The notes under the pieces were generated by a model, which worked only from the letters and a program-made list of their open reading frames with translations, had not been told where the DNA came from and did no database searches. A program made the position numbers and the translations under genes. A stretch of 64,000 nt of DNA from Agaricus subrufescens (Eukaryota; Basidiomycota; Agaricomycetes; Agaricales; Agaricaceae). Of this stretch, positions 1-12,291 are shown piece after piece. Position 1 is the stretch's first letter. Every line of letters begins with the position of its first letter. The stretch lies in assembly GCA_029945375.1 (NCBI GenBank), contig CM057059.1, forward strand, positions 620,001 to 684,000, in the 5' to 3' direction.

Positions 1-132
1 TTGACTGAGAGTGGAGTTCACCTTAAAATGCTCCTCGTCATCATGTCCGTAAAAGGTAGAGATGCCCATTAATTCAAGACCAACCTCGGCAACATAATCA
101 TTACCGATCTTTCGAGACTGTAGGACCGGCAT
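1..132 (-). CDS. Aldo/keto reductase N-terminus (partial, runs off left edge)
   Basis: An open frame starts at an ATG on the minus strand at 132 and leaves the window at base 1. The 44 visible residues contain RKIG, GLELMGIS and FYGHDDEEHFKV. This matches the start of aldo/keto reductases, which run RxLG...GxGLMGxS.FYG..DDEE..KVL and form strand 1 of the NADP(H)-dependent barrel. Glu stands in place of the usual Gly/Cys in the GxGLMG segment, and the sequence after HFKV fits the family poorly, so the gene may be decayed. The catalytic Tyr, Lys and His are outside the window. No other confident gene lies within 1.6 kb. Confidence 0.45.
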   Translation of the reverse strand, partial: MPVLQSRKIGNDYVAEVGLELMGISTFYGHDDEEHFKVNSTLSQ

Positions 133-1795
133 CGTTTGCCTACTAGCACGCCTCTCGCCCAACGAGTGGTTGAAGCGCAGGGGTGAGTCGTGGAACTTTG
201 TTCGTGAGTGCCACTGCCAGTTGTCATGTGCTGTTCTTCTCCTTCCGTATCTCCAGGAGCTATTTGCGGGGATATTGCCATTAAACATTCCATGTCGACT
301 TTGCCAAGTAGTCTCTCTGTCATTCGATTGTGATTGGCCCGTTATGCTGAGTGCTCACGTTCATAAAATCATCTTTAGTCAAATCGCTAGATCCTACGAC
401 ATGCCGTTGTCGCGTAAGGAGGCCGCTGACAAGCCACATCGTAACGAGTTAAGCGAGCATATAAAGCAATCAGAAGAGTGGCGCGTGGGCAGGATGTTCC
501 GTGGTTTGCGTAGGTCTGTATATTAGTCTTGGAGGATTGACTCACTCATCGCAAATTCCTTGGTCGTCCTCCAAATGCTACGCAGGACATATCCTAGGGG
601 ATATTGGTATGACAATTGACGAAGCGCTGAGTCCAGGGCATGGCACAAGATGATACTGTACGGGTTGTAGACGTCATCCCATGTACTCCGACAAGCCGCG
701 GTGTTGTCCCAGTTTCCCCGAGAGTACAGTTCCCAGATATACAAATGGAAATATCCGTTCTGATGGTGCAGGCATAACATAATATAAAAGGCTTTCCTTT
801 GCCGACAAGGATCTAGGCAGTTTGCAGTTGGGCGAAGAACAAGGGGTCGGATCATGAATGATTTGATGGTGAGACGCGTTACTTCTAATTCAGCTCCGAC
901 TGACATTGACACGACGCAGGTCGTGGGCCTGATATGATTGACCTACTTCGAGGGTTCAGACTTTTGTTCCACGTTTGTACTGTGCTGGTATGTCGCACAC
1001 CGGCCATACACCCATCCTCTCGGATCATACCAGACTGGGGTCCGTGCGATAGGCTCATCAGGATTAGGCAGCGACTCCACCGGCAAATCTGGTCAACCCA
1101 TGGTCCTGACTTCTACTGTCCGCTCTCTCCAAACTACTGGCCCACAAATCCTCAGAATGTGGAGAAGACAGACGCACCTGTAAACTTTTCACACCACTCG
1201 AACAAGAAAGAGACTTCCAACTGAAACTATAAAGGATGTACGTGACTAAGCTCAAACGAGCGCAACCGAAGACGAAGCTGATACAGACAATTTGGATGAT
1301 CCTCCACAAAAATCATGCTCCTCGGACCTGATGCCGCTGTGGTGATTAGTCTCATTAACCACTGGCCAATATTGGTGCCATCCTGCCGGTTGTGGTAAAC
1401 GTATGCTTACGCCTGTCACCTTATGACCTACCCTGTTCGTACTCCACAACCTAGGCACGACGAACCACAACGGAGTGAGAAGCTCATTATCTGTTTACAC
1501 GTAGTCCTCAAAATCTAATACTAGGAAGTTTCTTATGGAACATACTACAATAATAAATGCAACACGGCAACTAAATCTGCATAACATGAAGGGGACGAAA
1601 ACATCTAATACGTGCTCCAACTTCGCGGAGAACTTAAGGAGGCAAGTGCCCCTCTCAGACTATGTGTCTACCTCAGGCTGAATTCTTCCCCCGGCTGATC
1701 GACCTCCTCTTGATCACCTGTATTCTGGTCAGAGTTTCTGAGTAACGATTGCAGTTTTTCAACATTATGAACTTGAACGCCCGCGCCTTGCCCCA
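133..1795. other. Gene-poor stretch, nothing supported
   Basis: Open frames of 70-130 codons occur on both strands (for example minus 523-912). None shows a recognisable domain, splice-linked continuation or compositional bias. I see no RNA gene, tandem repeat or clear transposon end. Confidence 0.4.
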
Positions 1796-2237
1796 CTACA
1801 ACCAAACGGCTCTTGACATCATCTGAAAGAAATTAGTTGATATGTCACTACTAGCAGCAGAACTAAACTCGCTCTCAATTTTTTGGTTCACATTTATGCC
1901 TGTTGATATGATTAATGTTTGCTTGTTACCGGTACCATCATGTGGATGCTTACCTTTCTCCAATAGTTGAGACACAGCGCCTAGATACTCCTGGTAATTT
2001 GAATCTAGAGCAGAACAAGTCAACGGTGTGCTACTAAATCGCAGGGGGAAAAGTTCACTTACGAGTACCCTCGTTTTCGCCTCCTTCGACTTTTGCTCCC
2101 GGACCTTGTGCAATTATTATACCCTCGAATTGGCGATCTTGAAGAAAGTAAGTCCATGTACAGTGGATTAAAAAGGGTGACATACTAATAATAGGTTGGT
2201 CTAGGGTACCCAGTTTAGTATTTTCTCCTTGAGGCAT
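1796..2237 (-). CDS. Possible small multi-exon hypothetical gene
   Basis: From an ATG at 2237 a short frame (MPQGENTKLGTLDQ) can be spliced across a GTATGT...AAG intron. It joins RQFEGIIIAQGPGAKVEGG and, after another GTAAGT-type site, EYLGAVSQLLEKG. The exons are short, donor sites look normal for this genome, and the composition (Gly/Glu-rich, then an amphipathic helix) is compatible with coding. No domain is recognised and the 3' end is not defined. This may be a chance arrangement in a gene-poor region. Confidence 0.2.
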
Positions 2238-3374
2238 TTTGAATGTACTCAAGTTAGCGGCAGACTCAGTTGAATGAGGTGTATATGTGTATGAGAATGT
2301 ATTGTGTGAGTGCAATGTGAGGAGTGTTAGTTGAGGAGTCGGGGGGATATGCTCTATTTATCATGCAAAACGAGTGAGATCTATCTTAAATTAGCAGTGG
2401 AATGAGCATTCGACTACACAGGCCCCACTGGCACCGCATTGTGTGACGTACTGTAGCCGAGGCCCATACCCAACCTCTTCACTGCCTGAGCCATACATGA
2501 ACAACTTTCTAGCATGAGGCCCGATAGACTAAGATTGTCGCTAGTGGTCTAACCAGCTGGCATCAGTTCTTCACTTCCTAGAAGCTCTCCCACTTGATAG
2601 CACTTGCAGTGCGACGAAAGTTCGATCCATTTCTGCCACCTTCAACATTGCTGTTTGATACGAATACCACAGACGTGCACATACGGATTGCCGAATGCAC
2701 CGGTACACCCTCTAGCGCCGGATATCTCCCATTGCTTTACAGGGGGGGCGTGAGTGGCATTCAACATACCTGGAAATGATCAATTGATGCCAGCCACCCC
2801 TTCCCTACTAACGACTTAGAAATCCTCAGATGGCTGTGAATCTTCGGTCATGTTGGAACACCGCCCAATGCTCATGCTAATGCTAATGCTAAATGCATAG
2901 GCCATTGTTCTAAATGTGAAAAAAGACATATACTGCTCATACCGCAGTGAAAAATGACATCGGTCCGGGTTCCAAATCACCCGTGTCTTCTCCCGGCACT
3001 TGCACATCCACAGGGTCGTGGCCTAACTCTTGAATAGGACCGTGCATCCCGACCAATTGTCAATTCTTCCATCTCGTAACAAATACAGCCCGAAGACTCG
3101 GCTACTAACGATGTCCAACTGACTTACATTGACGTTCTTATCGAAGGAAATGATCCCGTTTTGCACAAACGGTTTACGTTCACCGTCCGATACACTAAAT
3201 ACTCGACGCGAATGAGTCTGCTACATTGTAGCTTGTTGATTACTATTGTCTTTTTTTTATCAGACAAGACGAAGTAGTATATGCATCTGTAGATGCTTCA
3301 ACATGCTGTGATCATAAGACAATACACCAGGAATGGGATAGCTGATCAGAGTATCGAGGAAGTGACATATGTCA

Positions 3375-4611
3375 CTACGCCATGCTAGAAACTCTATGTT
3401 CCGTTGATGCTTCGGGTGGGGCAGATAGGCGCGAAATCCCTTGAATTTCTCCGGTTTCTTGAAACTGCGTTGTGATTTGATTTGAACGATTCCACCGAAG
3501 AGAACTGATATTCCTCTGTCCTTTCTGTGATTCATACGCTCTGCCACTAGCAACTCGGTACTGCACAAGGAGATAGGCGATTATCTGAATATAGTTCATT
3601 ATCATTCGGTGTCGATACTGACGTCATTATCATCTTACCTCAACATAGGTTACAGACTCCGAAAATAAATCTATCACAGCGACATTCGAAGTTGTTGCCA
3701 GAGCTATCAGCCATATAGGTTCCACGGCGTATGACTCAATGATCATAATCACGACAGTCATATATCCGGTAGATCCTTGACTCCTGCCTGCCGATATTTT
3801 TGTATTAGTTGTGTTTCTACCAATGTATCGGTTGTCTCCATACCAATTAACTTTCTTTGCTGCCATTGTTTGAACAAAAGAAATAGAGATATCAACAGAG
3901 TACAGAGTAGTGAGGTGACAGCTTGAATGTCAACTTCTGCTGATGCCAGTGTCACGTCTACTTGAGGAATCTCTGCATGAGGCAGGGTAGCTATAATAAT
4001 AATAATCCTCAAACGCAATGCTAGAAAGGCGCAACTTAGTTCAAAGAAGGAAGGAAGGAGTCTGTCTGAATCAATTACTTGTGAAAGCGACGAAACATAA
4101 CACAGGCAACACGATGATCAGATTGGCATATCGGGTAGCATTCCAAATGACCCACACTCGCCAAACCTTTGTTCTATATTCAGTTGACTGGCTGGGTAGA
4201 TGGGAAATAGGAGAGAAATACTTGGATTGCCGATGTGAAGGTATCAATCACCATCTCACAGATGAGACCAATAATTACCACCGGATTATTTTTATAGGTT
4301 GCTTTAGTATACTCCACCGGACCTTCTGGATAGTCACTATGCTTGATGTAGCCATCTTGCGTAACCCAAGCATTCATTATGAGATAGTACAATCCACAGA
4401 TCATTATGACCTGGCTGTACGCAAGCATGAACTTCGCTTGCCTCTTTCTGTCTCCATTACGGAGCTGAGGGGCCAACGCATGAACGTATAGACAGAAGAG
4501 GGTGAACGCAATGCCATAGAAAGTTCCAGCAACAGTTGTAGGGGCAACCAACTCCATTCGAGCGTCCAAGAGTTGTTCCCCCTGTAGTGAGATCGTCGAA
4601 CTGTTGTCCAT
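3375..4611 (-). CDS. Seven-helix membrane protein, possibly decayed
   Basis: Start at 4611 (MDNSSTISLQ). Hydrophobic helices follow: TVAGTFYGIAFTLFCLYVHA, MLAYSQVIMICGLYYLIMNA, VVIIGLICEMVIDTFTSAIQVFLSY, then VWRVWVIWNATRYANLIIVLPVLCFVAF. Further exons give SLLCTLLISLFLLFKQWQQ, YMTVVIMIIESYAVEPIWLIAL and, after a canonical GTAAGA...TTCAG intron (about 3589-3636), IIAYLLVQYRVASGRAYE. This order and the terminal YRVAxGRA motif are typical of a large agaricomycete seven-helix family of unknown function. The joins after VFLSY and before STGYM do not give a clean phase with obvious splice sites, so an early pseudogene is possible. Confidence 0.5.
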
Positions 4612-4701
4612 GGAGAGTTTGAAAGACGTATGTGGTCTGGATTTATTTTCCTCAGTAGCAGCATACTTATATGTTTTCTGGAAATACCTCAGCATCCACA
4701 T

Positions 4702-6290
4702 CTTGTAAACCTGATTTTATACATCACATTCTGATGCAACGTCCGTTGACGAATTTGAAAGGACAGAATAGTCTCAACGGCGTGCGGCCCGGGCTTGCCT
4801 TCCAACCGCTTGCTCTCCGCCATGTTATTTCCAGAGGGATGTCATTAGCCATTGATTTGGGTTTGTGTGTACAATTCCTCTGCAAGCACTCCTGAAGAAT
4901 ACAGCCTCTCAGTGTCTTTGGACTTGGACAAACTTTGCCTTGCTTTACTCACCGACTAAGAAAAGATCACCTATGATTACATGCTCAACCGACAGCAAAT
5001 GATCATGTTTCGCCCTGCATCACCTATTATCAGAGAAATACTATGAATGAAATCGTCTGGGGCCTAACTGAGATGTCGCCCAGTTTGCAGATATCTTGTA
5101 AAAGGAGTAGTTAGTGGTATTGAGATTCTTCGACACCAACGGGGACGATTTGATGATTCTATTTTTACCTTTCCTATTTCACATATCTCCTTTACTTGCG
5201 TTTACAGACTTTTATATCTCCAACATCTGAGGTATATGTTTTTCACTCCGGCACTTCAGTTTTCTCTTTCGGCGACCTGCTAAGTATTTATACACATTAA
5301 ACCTTAAATGTTTCACCTCAGTGATTAACACGCATCGTTGTCACTGAGCCTTTTATTCTTTAAGTGGAGCTTACACCGGTAGAGCCCTATCATTGCGCGT
5401 TACAGTGAGTGCTTCGACATCTCACCTACGTCCTCCCATCCTATTTCTTATGATGAGGCGAGCTACCTTTGCTTTCTATTTCCTTATACGGCCTATGGAT
5501 AGTGTGTGCCCTGCAAGGCGTCGCGGAGGACAATTCGTAAAGCTTAGACGTAAAATAAGTCATCAGCTTAAACATCGATAAATTTCTGACAACTTGCCTG
5601 ACAAGTTAGGTTCCATCATGATTGCTACTTAATCTTTGTCTGATTAGTATTATCCCAGCTCCCGGTGCATTTGAATCTATTATGTGGGCGGAGGACTTGA
5701 CCGAAATGTGCATTTTCTTTTTCAGGTCGTAATGAATGTACCACTTCCTACCTAACAGATGCATCAGTGTCGTCTTTGTTATTGACATCATCCAAAGATG
5801 TCGTTCTTTCTTCTAGCATGGCGCCCAGAACATAAGGCGCTTGTTCGATCCGAAATTTAGGGAGGGAGGAGGTTACGGAACTCCAGTATCAGCAAAGAAT
5901 GATAGAACTGATGTCCTTCCCATAGATTGAAAGATACGCCGTCGATCATCATGCCTTGTAGTCTCCACATGGAGGAACAAAAGAACCTTTGATTTTAGGT
6001 ATCTCGTTGCTAGGTGATCTTGTTCTCTATCTCCTTTTTGAGAAGTTGTGGGCCACATCTCGTCTCATATAACCGGCGGCCGTGTAAGCGAACAATAGAA
6101 ATCAGGAAAAATCCACAGAGCTGATGAGGATAGATTGAGGTCGGGGACAAAGCAATCAAACTATAAATAGTCACAATCCTGGGAACAACAATAACCGCTT
6201 CATGCAAAACAATTATAAAAAGTTTTGCCATCACTCAACCCATCCACCAAGTCAAATCCAACGAACAACCAAACATACGAACAGCTTAGA
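4702..6290. other. Intergenic, no supported gene
   Basis: AT-rich sequence with only short, isolated frames. The last 150 bases hold the presumed RRF promoter: a TATA-like ctataaatag at about 6161 and a pyrimidine/CA-rich leader before the ATG at 6291. Confidence 0.4.
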
Positions 6291-7218
6291 ATGTCTCTTC
6301 TCCGTCTCGCTCTCAGAAACCAACTTCTACGCGTAAACTCATCAAAAGCACAATTCTTACCAACTCCAACGACGACTACTCTTATTCGTACAACGCCACA
6401 CCTACTTCCGCACCGAAAATATGCCACCAAAGGAAAAATGAAATCAACTGCGGAATTTGTACCAGGATCGAAACAAGTTATAACTGATGAAATTGCTCTT
6501 GCGGAATATAACAAGGCAGATGCTTCAATGAAAACAGCTGTAGATTGGTTCCGCAAGGAATGTCAAGGATTCGAGACTCGTGCCAGTGGTCGTGTCACAC
6601 CGGCTTTGTTGTCTCCTGTGCGCGTCAAACTTGATGAACGAGAGTACAGATTGGAGGAAGTCGCTACTGTCGGTGTTAGAGATGGTTCTGTTCTCATGGT
6701 GACTTTGTTCGAAGAGAAAGTGAGTCGTTTCAGTGTTCGCTATTTTGATTGTTTATTGACGTTGTTTGGAATTAGAACATGAAAGTCGTTGAAACAGCTT
6801 TATATGCCTCAAAGATTCCAGGGGTTGTGGTTCATAGACATGATGATCGAACAATCAAAATTCCAATTCCAAAGTGCGCTACAGTTTTTTCCACATTATC
6901 CACTATATCTTTGATTGACGGGTGCACCTAGGCCTACTATAGAAGCCCGTAAAGAACTATACACAACAGCAAAAAAGAAAGCAGAAGAAATCCGTGTTCA
7001 AGTCAGGAACCAACATCAAATGAGCTTGAAACGCGGTAAAATCGCAAAACGCTCTATTGAACACGACGAGGTATGTTTAACAACACACACACAGGTATCT
7101 TTCAACATTGGGTCCCTAATTGTCGTTTTTTCAGTTCCAGAAACTCGTAGATCGTTATGTCGCCGACGTGGATGCCGTTCTTGCTTCCTTGCAAAAAGCA
7201 ACAGGCGCCTCCAAATAG
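6291..7218 (+). CDS. RRF1: Mitochondrial ribosome-recycling factor
   Basis: Four exons (6291-6719, 6776-6873, 6932-7070, 7135-7218) give 249 residues. RRF splits post-termination ribosomes together with EF-G2. The first ~45 residues (MSLLRLALRNQLLRVNSSK, rich in Arg/Ser/Thr, ending near HRKYATKGK) look like a mitochondrial presequence. The mature part follows RRF: ASGRVTPALLSPVRV matches the RTGRASPxLLDxIxV helix-I end, EEVATVGVRDGSVLMVTLFE the beta domain, then KPTIEARKELYTTAKKKAEEIRVQVRN, which matches PLTEERRKDL...EEARVAVRNIRR, and the C-terminal helix FQKLVDRYVADVDAVL. All introns are GT-AG, 56-64 nt. An upstream ATG at 6225 is in frame, but the presequence fits the 6291 start better. Confidence 0.93.
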
Positions 7219-7829
7219 TCTCTCCCCTTCTACGCGTCCGACTCGCCCTGTAAATACCCACCCCACCGCCTTAATAGATTCTAGACCACAGCCCTAAACT
7301 ATCTTTTTTCGGGAACACTTTGGACTGACGCACCAGGAGACAAGAACGAAAGCTTCTTGGCATTCGTTCTTACTTTCAGGGCGAAGCGAGAAGGGATAGT
7401 CGAAACGCGAAGGACTCGGAATAGGACGGCATTTATGTCACTGCCAGAATCTAACGGAAGAAGGGAAGGATGTCAGCGCTGTGGTGCCAGCGGCTACTAT
7501 CAATGGTTACCAAAAAGGGAGCGCACTCTGAGCCCTCGAGTTGCATTCAGCCACAATCGAAATGGAACCCGACGCAGGCCCATTAGGCCTAGATGTATAG
7601 ACACCACACAGCTAAACATTACACCTTCTCTGCGGCACATACTACTACCATTACATGTACAAGCAAAGTCGATACACACACAAAAAAAAACAGGGTATAT
7701 ACCAGTGTTCACCCTAGAAGAGGCGGTGAGGCAGAGCAAAATCAAAGAAAAAAACAAGGGATTGATACAGATAAAGCGCGAAAAAAAGCCCAGTAGAAAA
7801 TTCGGACATGGGGTGTTACACATTATTTT
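7219..7829. other. Convergent 3' region between RRF1 and Smr gene A
   Basis: No gene supported. A plus-strand frame from 7357 is Arg/Lys-rich without a domain and runs through the 3' end of gene A. An A-rich tract lies near 7680-7690. The interval probably holds two 3' UTRs and their processing signals. Confidence 0.45.
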
Positions 7830-9842
7830 TCACGAATCAAGAGGGGGCAATGACAAAACCAGAATCCCAGTATTAGATTGATCCACTCGACACGGGATTT
7901 TCTGTCTGCACACAAGAGAGAGTCAGTATTGCCCAAAGTTCTTGCCGGAAAAAAATCAATCATAGTTTCATACCTTTGCATCTCTTTCATAATGTGATTT
8001 TTCACCGCCGGGACACCATTCGGCGAATGAATGCCCTTGCCAACAATTACATTCAAAGTCGATTGCCCGTTCCTCAATAAATGCATGAATCTCTCCTCAG
8101 TCTTGCGTAAAGCTTCGTCTGGTTTCAATCCATGCACATCAATCGTATCGGGCTTTTGTAAATTATTACGACCTAGAAGATTGCTCGACCTTCAACACTC
8201 TATAGATGAAAGTACTGGAATCACTTTACTCACCATCAAAGTGCCTTCTCGCAGCTCTTCGATTCAATTCCGCAATCCTTTCTCTCGTGACGCGAATATC
8301 CTCTCGTAAAAACAACGCATCTCGAGGTTTCTTCTCCTTCTCTGCCACCCTCAGCTGTGCGAACAGTCTGTCCAGTTCGTTCTCCTCCATCTTAGCTTGT
8401 TTCCTTATATCAGTGCCATGTTCGACAAGTTCACGTGGATTAGTGGTGGATAAGATACTCTCTCCTTCGGACAAGACGGGCGATCGAGAAGGCATTTGAA
8501 CTCTCGCGGGGACCGCTGACCCACCAGCAAAAGAAGGAGCAGCTTCAGGAGGTTGTAGCATCGCGTACGATGACAGCGTTGTGCCAGGAACTGTCATAGC
8601 ATCACCGTTATCTGGTGCAACGGACTGCGACGCAAGCATCAGCGGGGAAAGCGGATTGTCAGGCTTGATAGACCCGCCAGTAATCGCAGGCGTAGACGCA
8701 GTAGTAGTGCCATTTTCAAGAATGCGGGTACGCATTGCAGGAGGAGTCCTCAATTCGTCTGATTCCGATCCGACCTCGTATACGCGTTGACCAGGAGTGC
8801 GAAGTTCATCATCATCACTTCGTACACTAGGGCTATTCGGGGAAGGTGGGATAGGTTGAAGAGGGGCAACTGGTGTGCCACTATCTGTTACATAGTGGCT
8901 AGTGCGATTTGGAACGGGGAGGGGGCCACCAGCGGCTTGAGGGCTGTAGTTGACTTCGCTTTGAAATTCTCCACGTTCATTATCGTCGGTGACATGCTCC
9001 GATCGAGAAGTTATTTCGTCAATGGTGGAAAGGCGGTCAACACGAGAATCCATTGTTCGCTCACGTATTGTACTATCAGGTGGCGTCAATAGATGGGGGG
9101 AGCGTACTGGGCCACCGGATGGCTCAGGAACGGGGTGAGCATCATTCTCCCCTTCATAGAACGATAATGCCGAGCGAGGGCGAGAAGGCATCTGAGTAAT
9201 TATAGGAACAGGTTTCGGAGACACCGCATCGGGGAATGGTGATGGTTGATTCTCGGCGTCGGAAAAGAAGCCGCGTGGCGAGGTGACTGAGAAATTGGGG
9301 GAAGTAACAGTTTGGCTAGCTGGTGGAACATCATGATGATTATTGACTTGAATAGTTGATTGTACAGGTGTACTTGTTTGTGGTGGAGGTGTCGGGTCGG
9401 AGGTGACCGATGATATAACGGGTGGCCGATGTGCTCGGACACGCGAAGGGTTACGAGGAGGAGAGGCTTTAGTGTGCCGGTGTCGTTTTTCCTTGTCTCT
9501 GCGACTGGAAGAACGGCGGGTACTGGCACCTAGAGAGGACAGTGAGCTGGGTAACACGGATTCGGAAATGATTGTGGCAATGGCAGACCATAGGCCGACC
9601 ATCACCATTCTTGATAGACTTTTGGATAAGAGCAGATCGGCGACGAGGCGTAAGCCAAGCGCCAGGTAATGGTCCAAAGGTGGTGAAGAAGCGGGTGAGG
9701 AAGGGCGGAATGCAAGTTGGTGGGTGAGGGCACCTTCAAGTAGCCCAATGATGGCTGGGGCAACGACCGACGCCGGAGAAGTAGCGCGAACGAGGTACAG
9801 TCGAAGCCCCAGGCCAGCAGCAATCGAAAGGACGATGTCCAT
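7830..9842 (-). CDS. Membrane-associated DUF1771-Smr protein (gene A)
   Basis: Three exons (9842-8234, 8172-7974, 7905-7830) give 627 residues. The start MDIVLSIAAGLGLRLYL is chosen because it aligns with the start of gene G at 50145; an in-frame ATG at 9992 adds 50 unconvincing residues. Residues ~1-105 hold hydrophobic helices (VVAPAIIGLLEGALTHQLA, YLALGLRLVADLLLSKSL, MVMVGLWSAIATIIS). About 360 residues of Pro/Ser/Thr-rich linker follow. Then comes a DUF1771 helix pair (LFLREDIRVTRERIAELNRRA) and an Smr domain with IDVHGL, VIVGKGIHSPNG and the final strand VDQSNTGILVLSL. The Smr motifs are intact, so nuclease activity is plausible. Introns are phase 1 after DUF1771 and phase 2 late in Smr, as in genes B-E, but the 11-nt microexon is absent and NN is encoded in the larger exon. 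Divergent from bleomycin hydrolase. Confidence 0.85.
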
Positions 9843-10429
9843 TGTTGGTGGAGGGTATTTCTGGAGGGTAGGGACGTGGGAGGGATAGGAGGTAAATCTA
9901 AATGCGTGCAGGGATGTATCTGTGATCTTGGATAGGGTGGAATGAAATGGGCATTTGGGACGGCGACCACGATGCGCTTGCGTGGAGGTCACCTATATAT
10001 GTGAGGTGGGCGCAGCCTCGTGTTCGAGTGCGGCCAAGCAGGCAGATGATGTCCGACGGGTGAGTTCTGACAAAAATAACGTCAGCATGGAATAATGGTT
10101 TTTATTGCTCTCACGTACGGTTTGGGATGGTGGCGGATCTGTCGGGGGAAAGACGAATAAAGCGGAAGAGAACAATGGGCGCAGGGCTGCGCTGATGGCA
10201 CCCACGCATTGTCACCAGGCTCTCTGTCAATGGTGAGTGGGCTAGGTATATATGTGAACAATCCGTCACATGCCGCTCTTGATAATAATAGGATAGGGTG
10301 CCGATTGCCTGGATGGTACTCGTTTACCGAGGTGCCAGTCACGAATAATAGGCGGCCATGTGGCCTTATCAGCCCTGTGCAGGTTCTACTTAACCAGAGC
10401 GTACCCAGCCTCTCCTTCAACCCGACACC

Positions 10430-12291
10430 ATGGGAAACACTCCGTCCTCTCGAGCCACCGCCCCTGCTCAGCCTGCCCAGGTTGACGAGAAGGCTCAAAT
10501 GCGGGACAATGTCCAACAGCTCAATGCATCCCTGTCTCGCCTTCAGGTTGCTGAGCCCCTCTCGAGCAGCGGCCAGTTGACTCTGGACCAGATAGCTTCC
10601 TGGGAGGACGCTGCCGCTGGTGATTCCAAAGTCCAGCTGGCTAGGACTATCCTCTCGCACTCGGATGTTCGCAGTGCGTTGATGTCGCGTGCTGCAAAGA
10701 TCGCAGACCAACACGTCTTCAATCACGTTGTCGACTTCAAGACGGGCCCGGTCACGGATCAGAAGAGTAGTGGTCGGTGCTGGCTCTTTGCTACCACCAA
10801 TGTTCTCAGGTACAATATCATGAAGAAGTTCAAACTGAAGGATTTCCAACTTTCTCAAGTAAAGTGGTTCTTTCTTGCGCTAGAACATTCCTCGCTAACG
10901 GAACTATAGTCTTATCTATTCTTCTGGGATAAACTCAACAAAGCAAACTATTATCTGGAACTCATGATCCAAAACGCTGACCTTCCGTACGATGACCGAC
11001 TGATCAACCATCTCTCTGGCGACCTCATTTCCGACGGTGGTCAGTGGGATATGGTCGTCAATCTTATGGAGACCTATGGTATTGTCCCCCAGACGCTCTA
11101 CCCCGAATCCACACACTCCTCCTTGTCCTCTCCCCTCAACCGTCTCTTGAAGACCAAGCTGCGGGAGCATACTTTCATTCTCCGTGATCTTTCCACCTCC
11201 CTCCGTAGTACCAACGTCGGGGAAGATAAGATCGTGGGTGCTCTCCGAGCTAAGAAGGAAGAATTGGTCAAGGAAGTGTATATGATCATGACCGCGACTC
11301 TTGGTGTCCCTCCCAAGTCAACAGATAGCTTTGTTTGGGAATACCTCGATTCGGACGGGAAAGCTGGACACTGGGAGGGTACTCCCCAACAATTCTATAG
11401 CGAATTTGGTGCCAAACCCTATTCGGTATGTCTGAGCTTGTCTGGTAAAAAGTTCTCGCTCATAAACCAGGAACAGCCTCCTGAATGCTTCTCTCTTATC
11501 AATGATCCCCGCAATGCTTATTCCAAATTGTACACTGTTGATAAGCTAGGCAATATTTGGGGTGGTCGTCCTATCCTTTGTGAGTTGATAGATTCTTTCT
11601 ACCATAACTTGTCTAAATTTCTAAGACGTCAACACTGAAATTGAGAACATGAAGAACACCGTTATCAAGGTAAGACAAATAAACTCATTCATGTGAAGAG
11701 GCTAATTAAACAACTGCGCAGCTGATCAAAGCTGGTCATCCAGTCTTCTTTGGTTGCGATGTCGGCCAATTCTCAGATAACGCAGCTGGTATCATGGATA
11801 CTGCCCTATTTGACTACGAGGTTGGTTTCTTGGCCTTTCTAGCTCCTTCCGTTATTAAGTGAACCTACTAGAATGCGTTTGACATTAAACTCGGGTTAAC
11901 CAAGGCTCAGCGCCTTCAGCTTGGCGAATCATCAATGACACATGCTATGGTCATTTCTGGTGTCCACCTTGATTCAGCTGGTCGACCCGTTCGTTACAAG
12001 GTTGAGAATTCTTGGGGTGAATCGGCTGGTAACAATGGCTACTTTGTCATGACCGACAAGTGGTTCGAAGAGTGAGCACTTTGGCCTCAAGTGAAATATT
12101 GCGAGCTGACTCTTGTGCGAATTAGATTTGTTTATCAAGTCGTTGTTCCAAAGGCAATGGCGCCGAAGGAACTTGTGGCTGTATTCGAGTCAGGAGAGAA
12201 AGTTGTATTGCCCCCCTGGGATCCTATGGTATGTTTGTTCCTGTTCCTCGTTGTGCGCTAACTGAACTTCTTTTAGGGCACATTGGCGTGA
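10430..12291 (+). CDS. BLH1: Bleomycin hydrolase (cysteine aminopeptidase, C1B)
   Basis: Multi-exon gene ending GTLA-stop. It encodes a papain-fold aminopeptidase that forms a cytosolic hexameric chamber and inactivates bleomycin and homocysteine thiolactone. Catalytic elements are visible: DQKSSGRCWLFATTN (Gln and Cys), THAMVISGVHLDSAG (His) and VENSWGESAGNNGYFVM (Asn). Family landmarks include SQSYLFFWDKLNKANYYLE, DGGQWDMVVNLMETYG and the C-terminal arm LPPWDPMGTLA, whose last residues occupy the active site in yeast Lap3. The N-terminus MGNTPSS fits a myristoylation consensus (Gly2, Ser6). Introns are short GT-AG. Divergent from gene A, with a 587-bp shared upstream region. Confidence 0.95.

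Noticed and set aside
7357..7881. 174-codon plus-strand frame
   Set aside because: Low-complexity basic sequence that runs into the 3' end of gene A; no domain and no splice links.
8226..9092. Plus-strand open frames opposite gene A
   Set aside because: They overlap the Smr/DUF1771 coding strand, have no domains and lack spliced continuation.
10082..10858. 258-codon minus-strand frame
   Set aside because: It is antisense to the bleomycin hydrolase first exon, whose catalytic motif lies on the plus strand.
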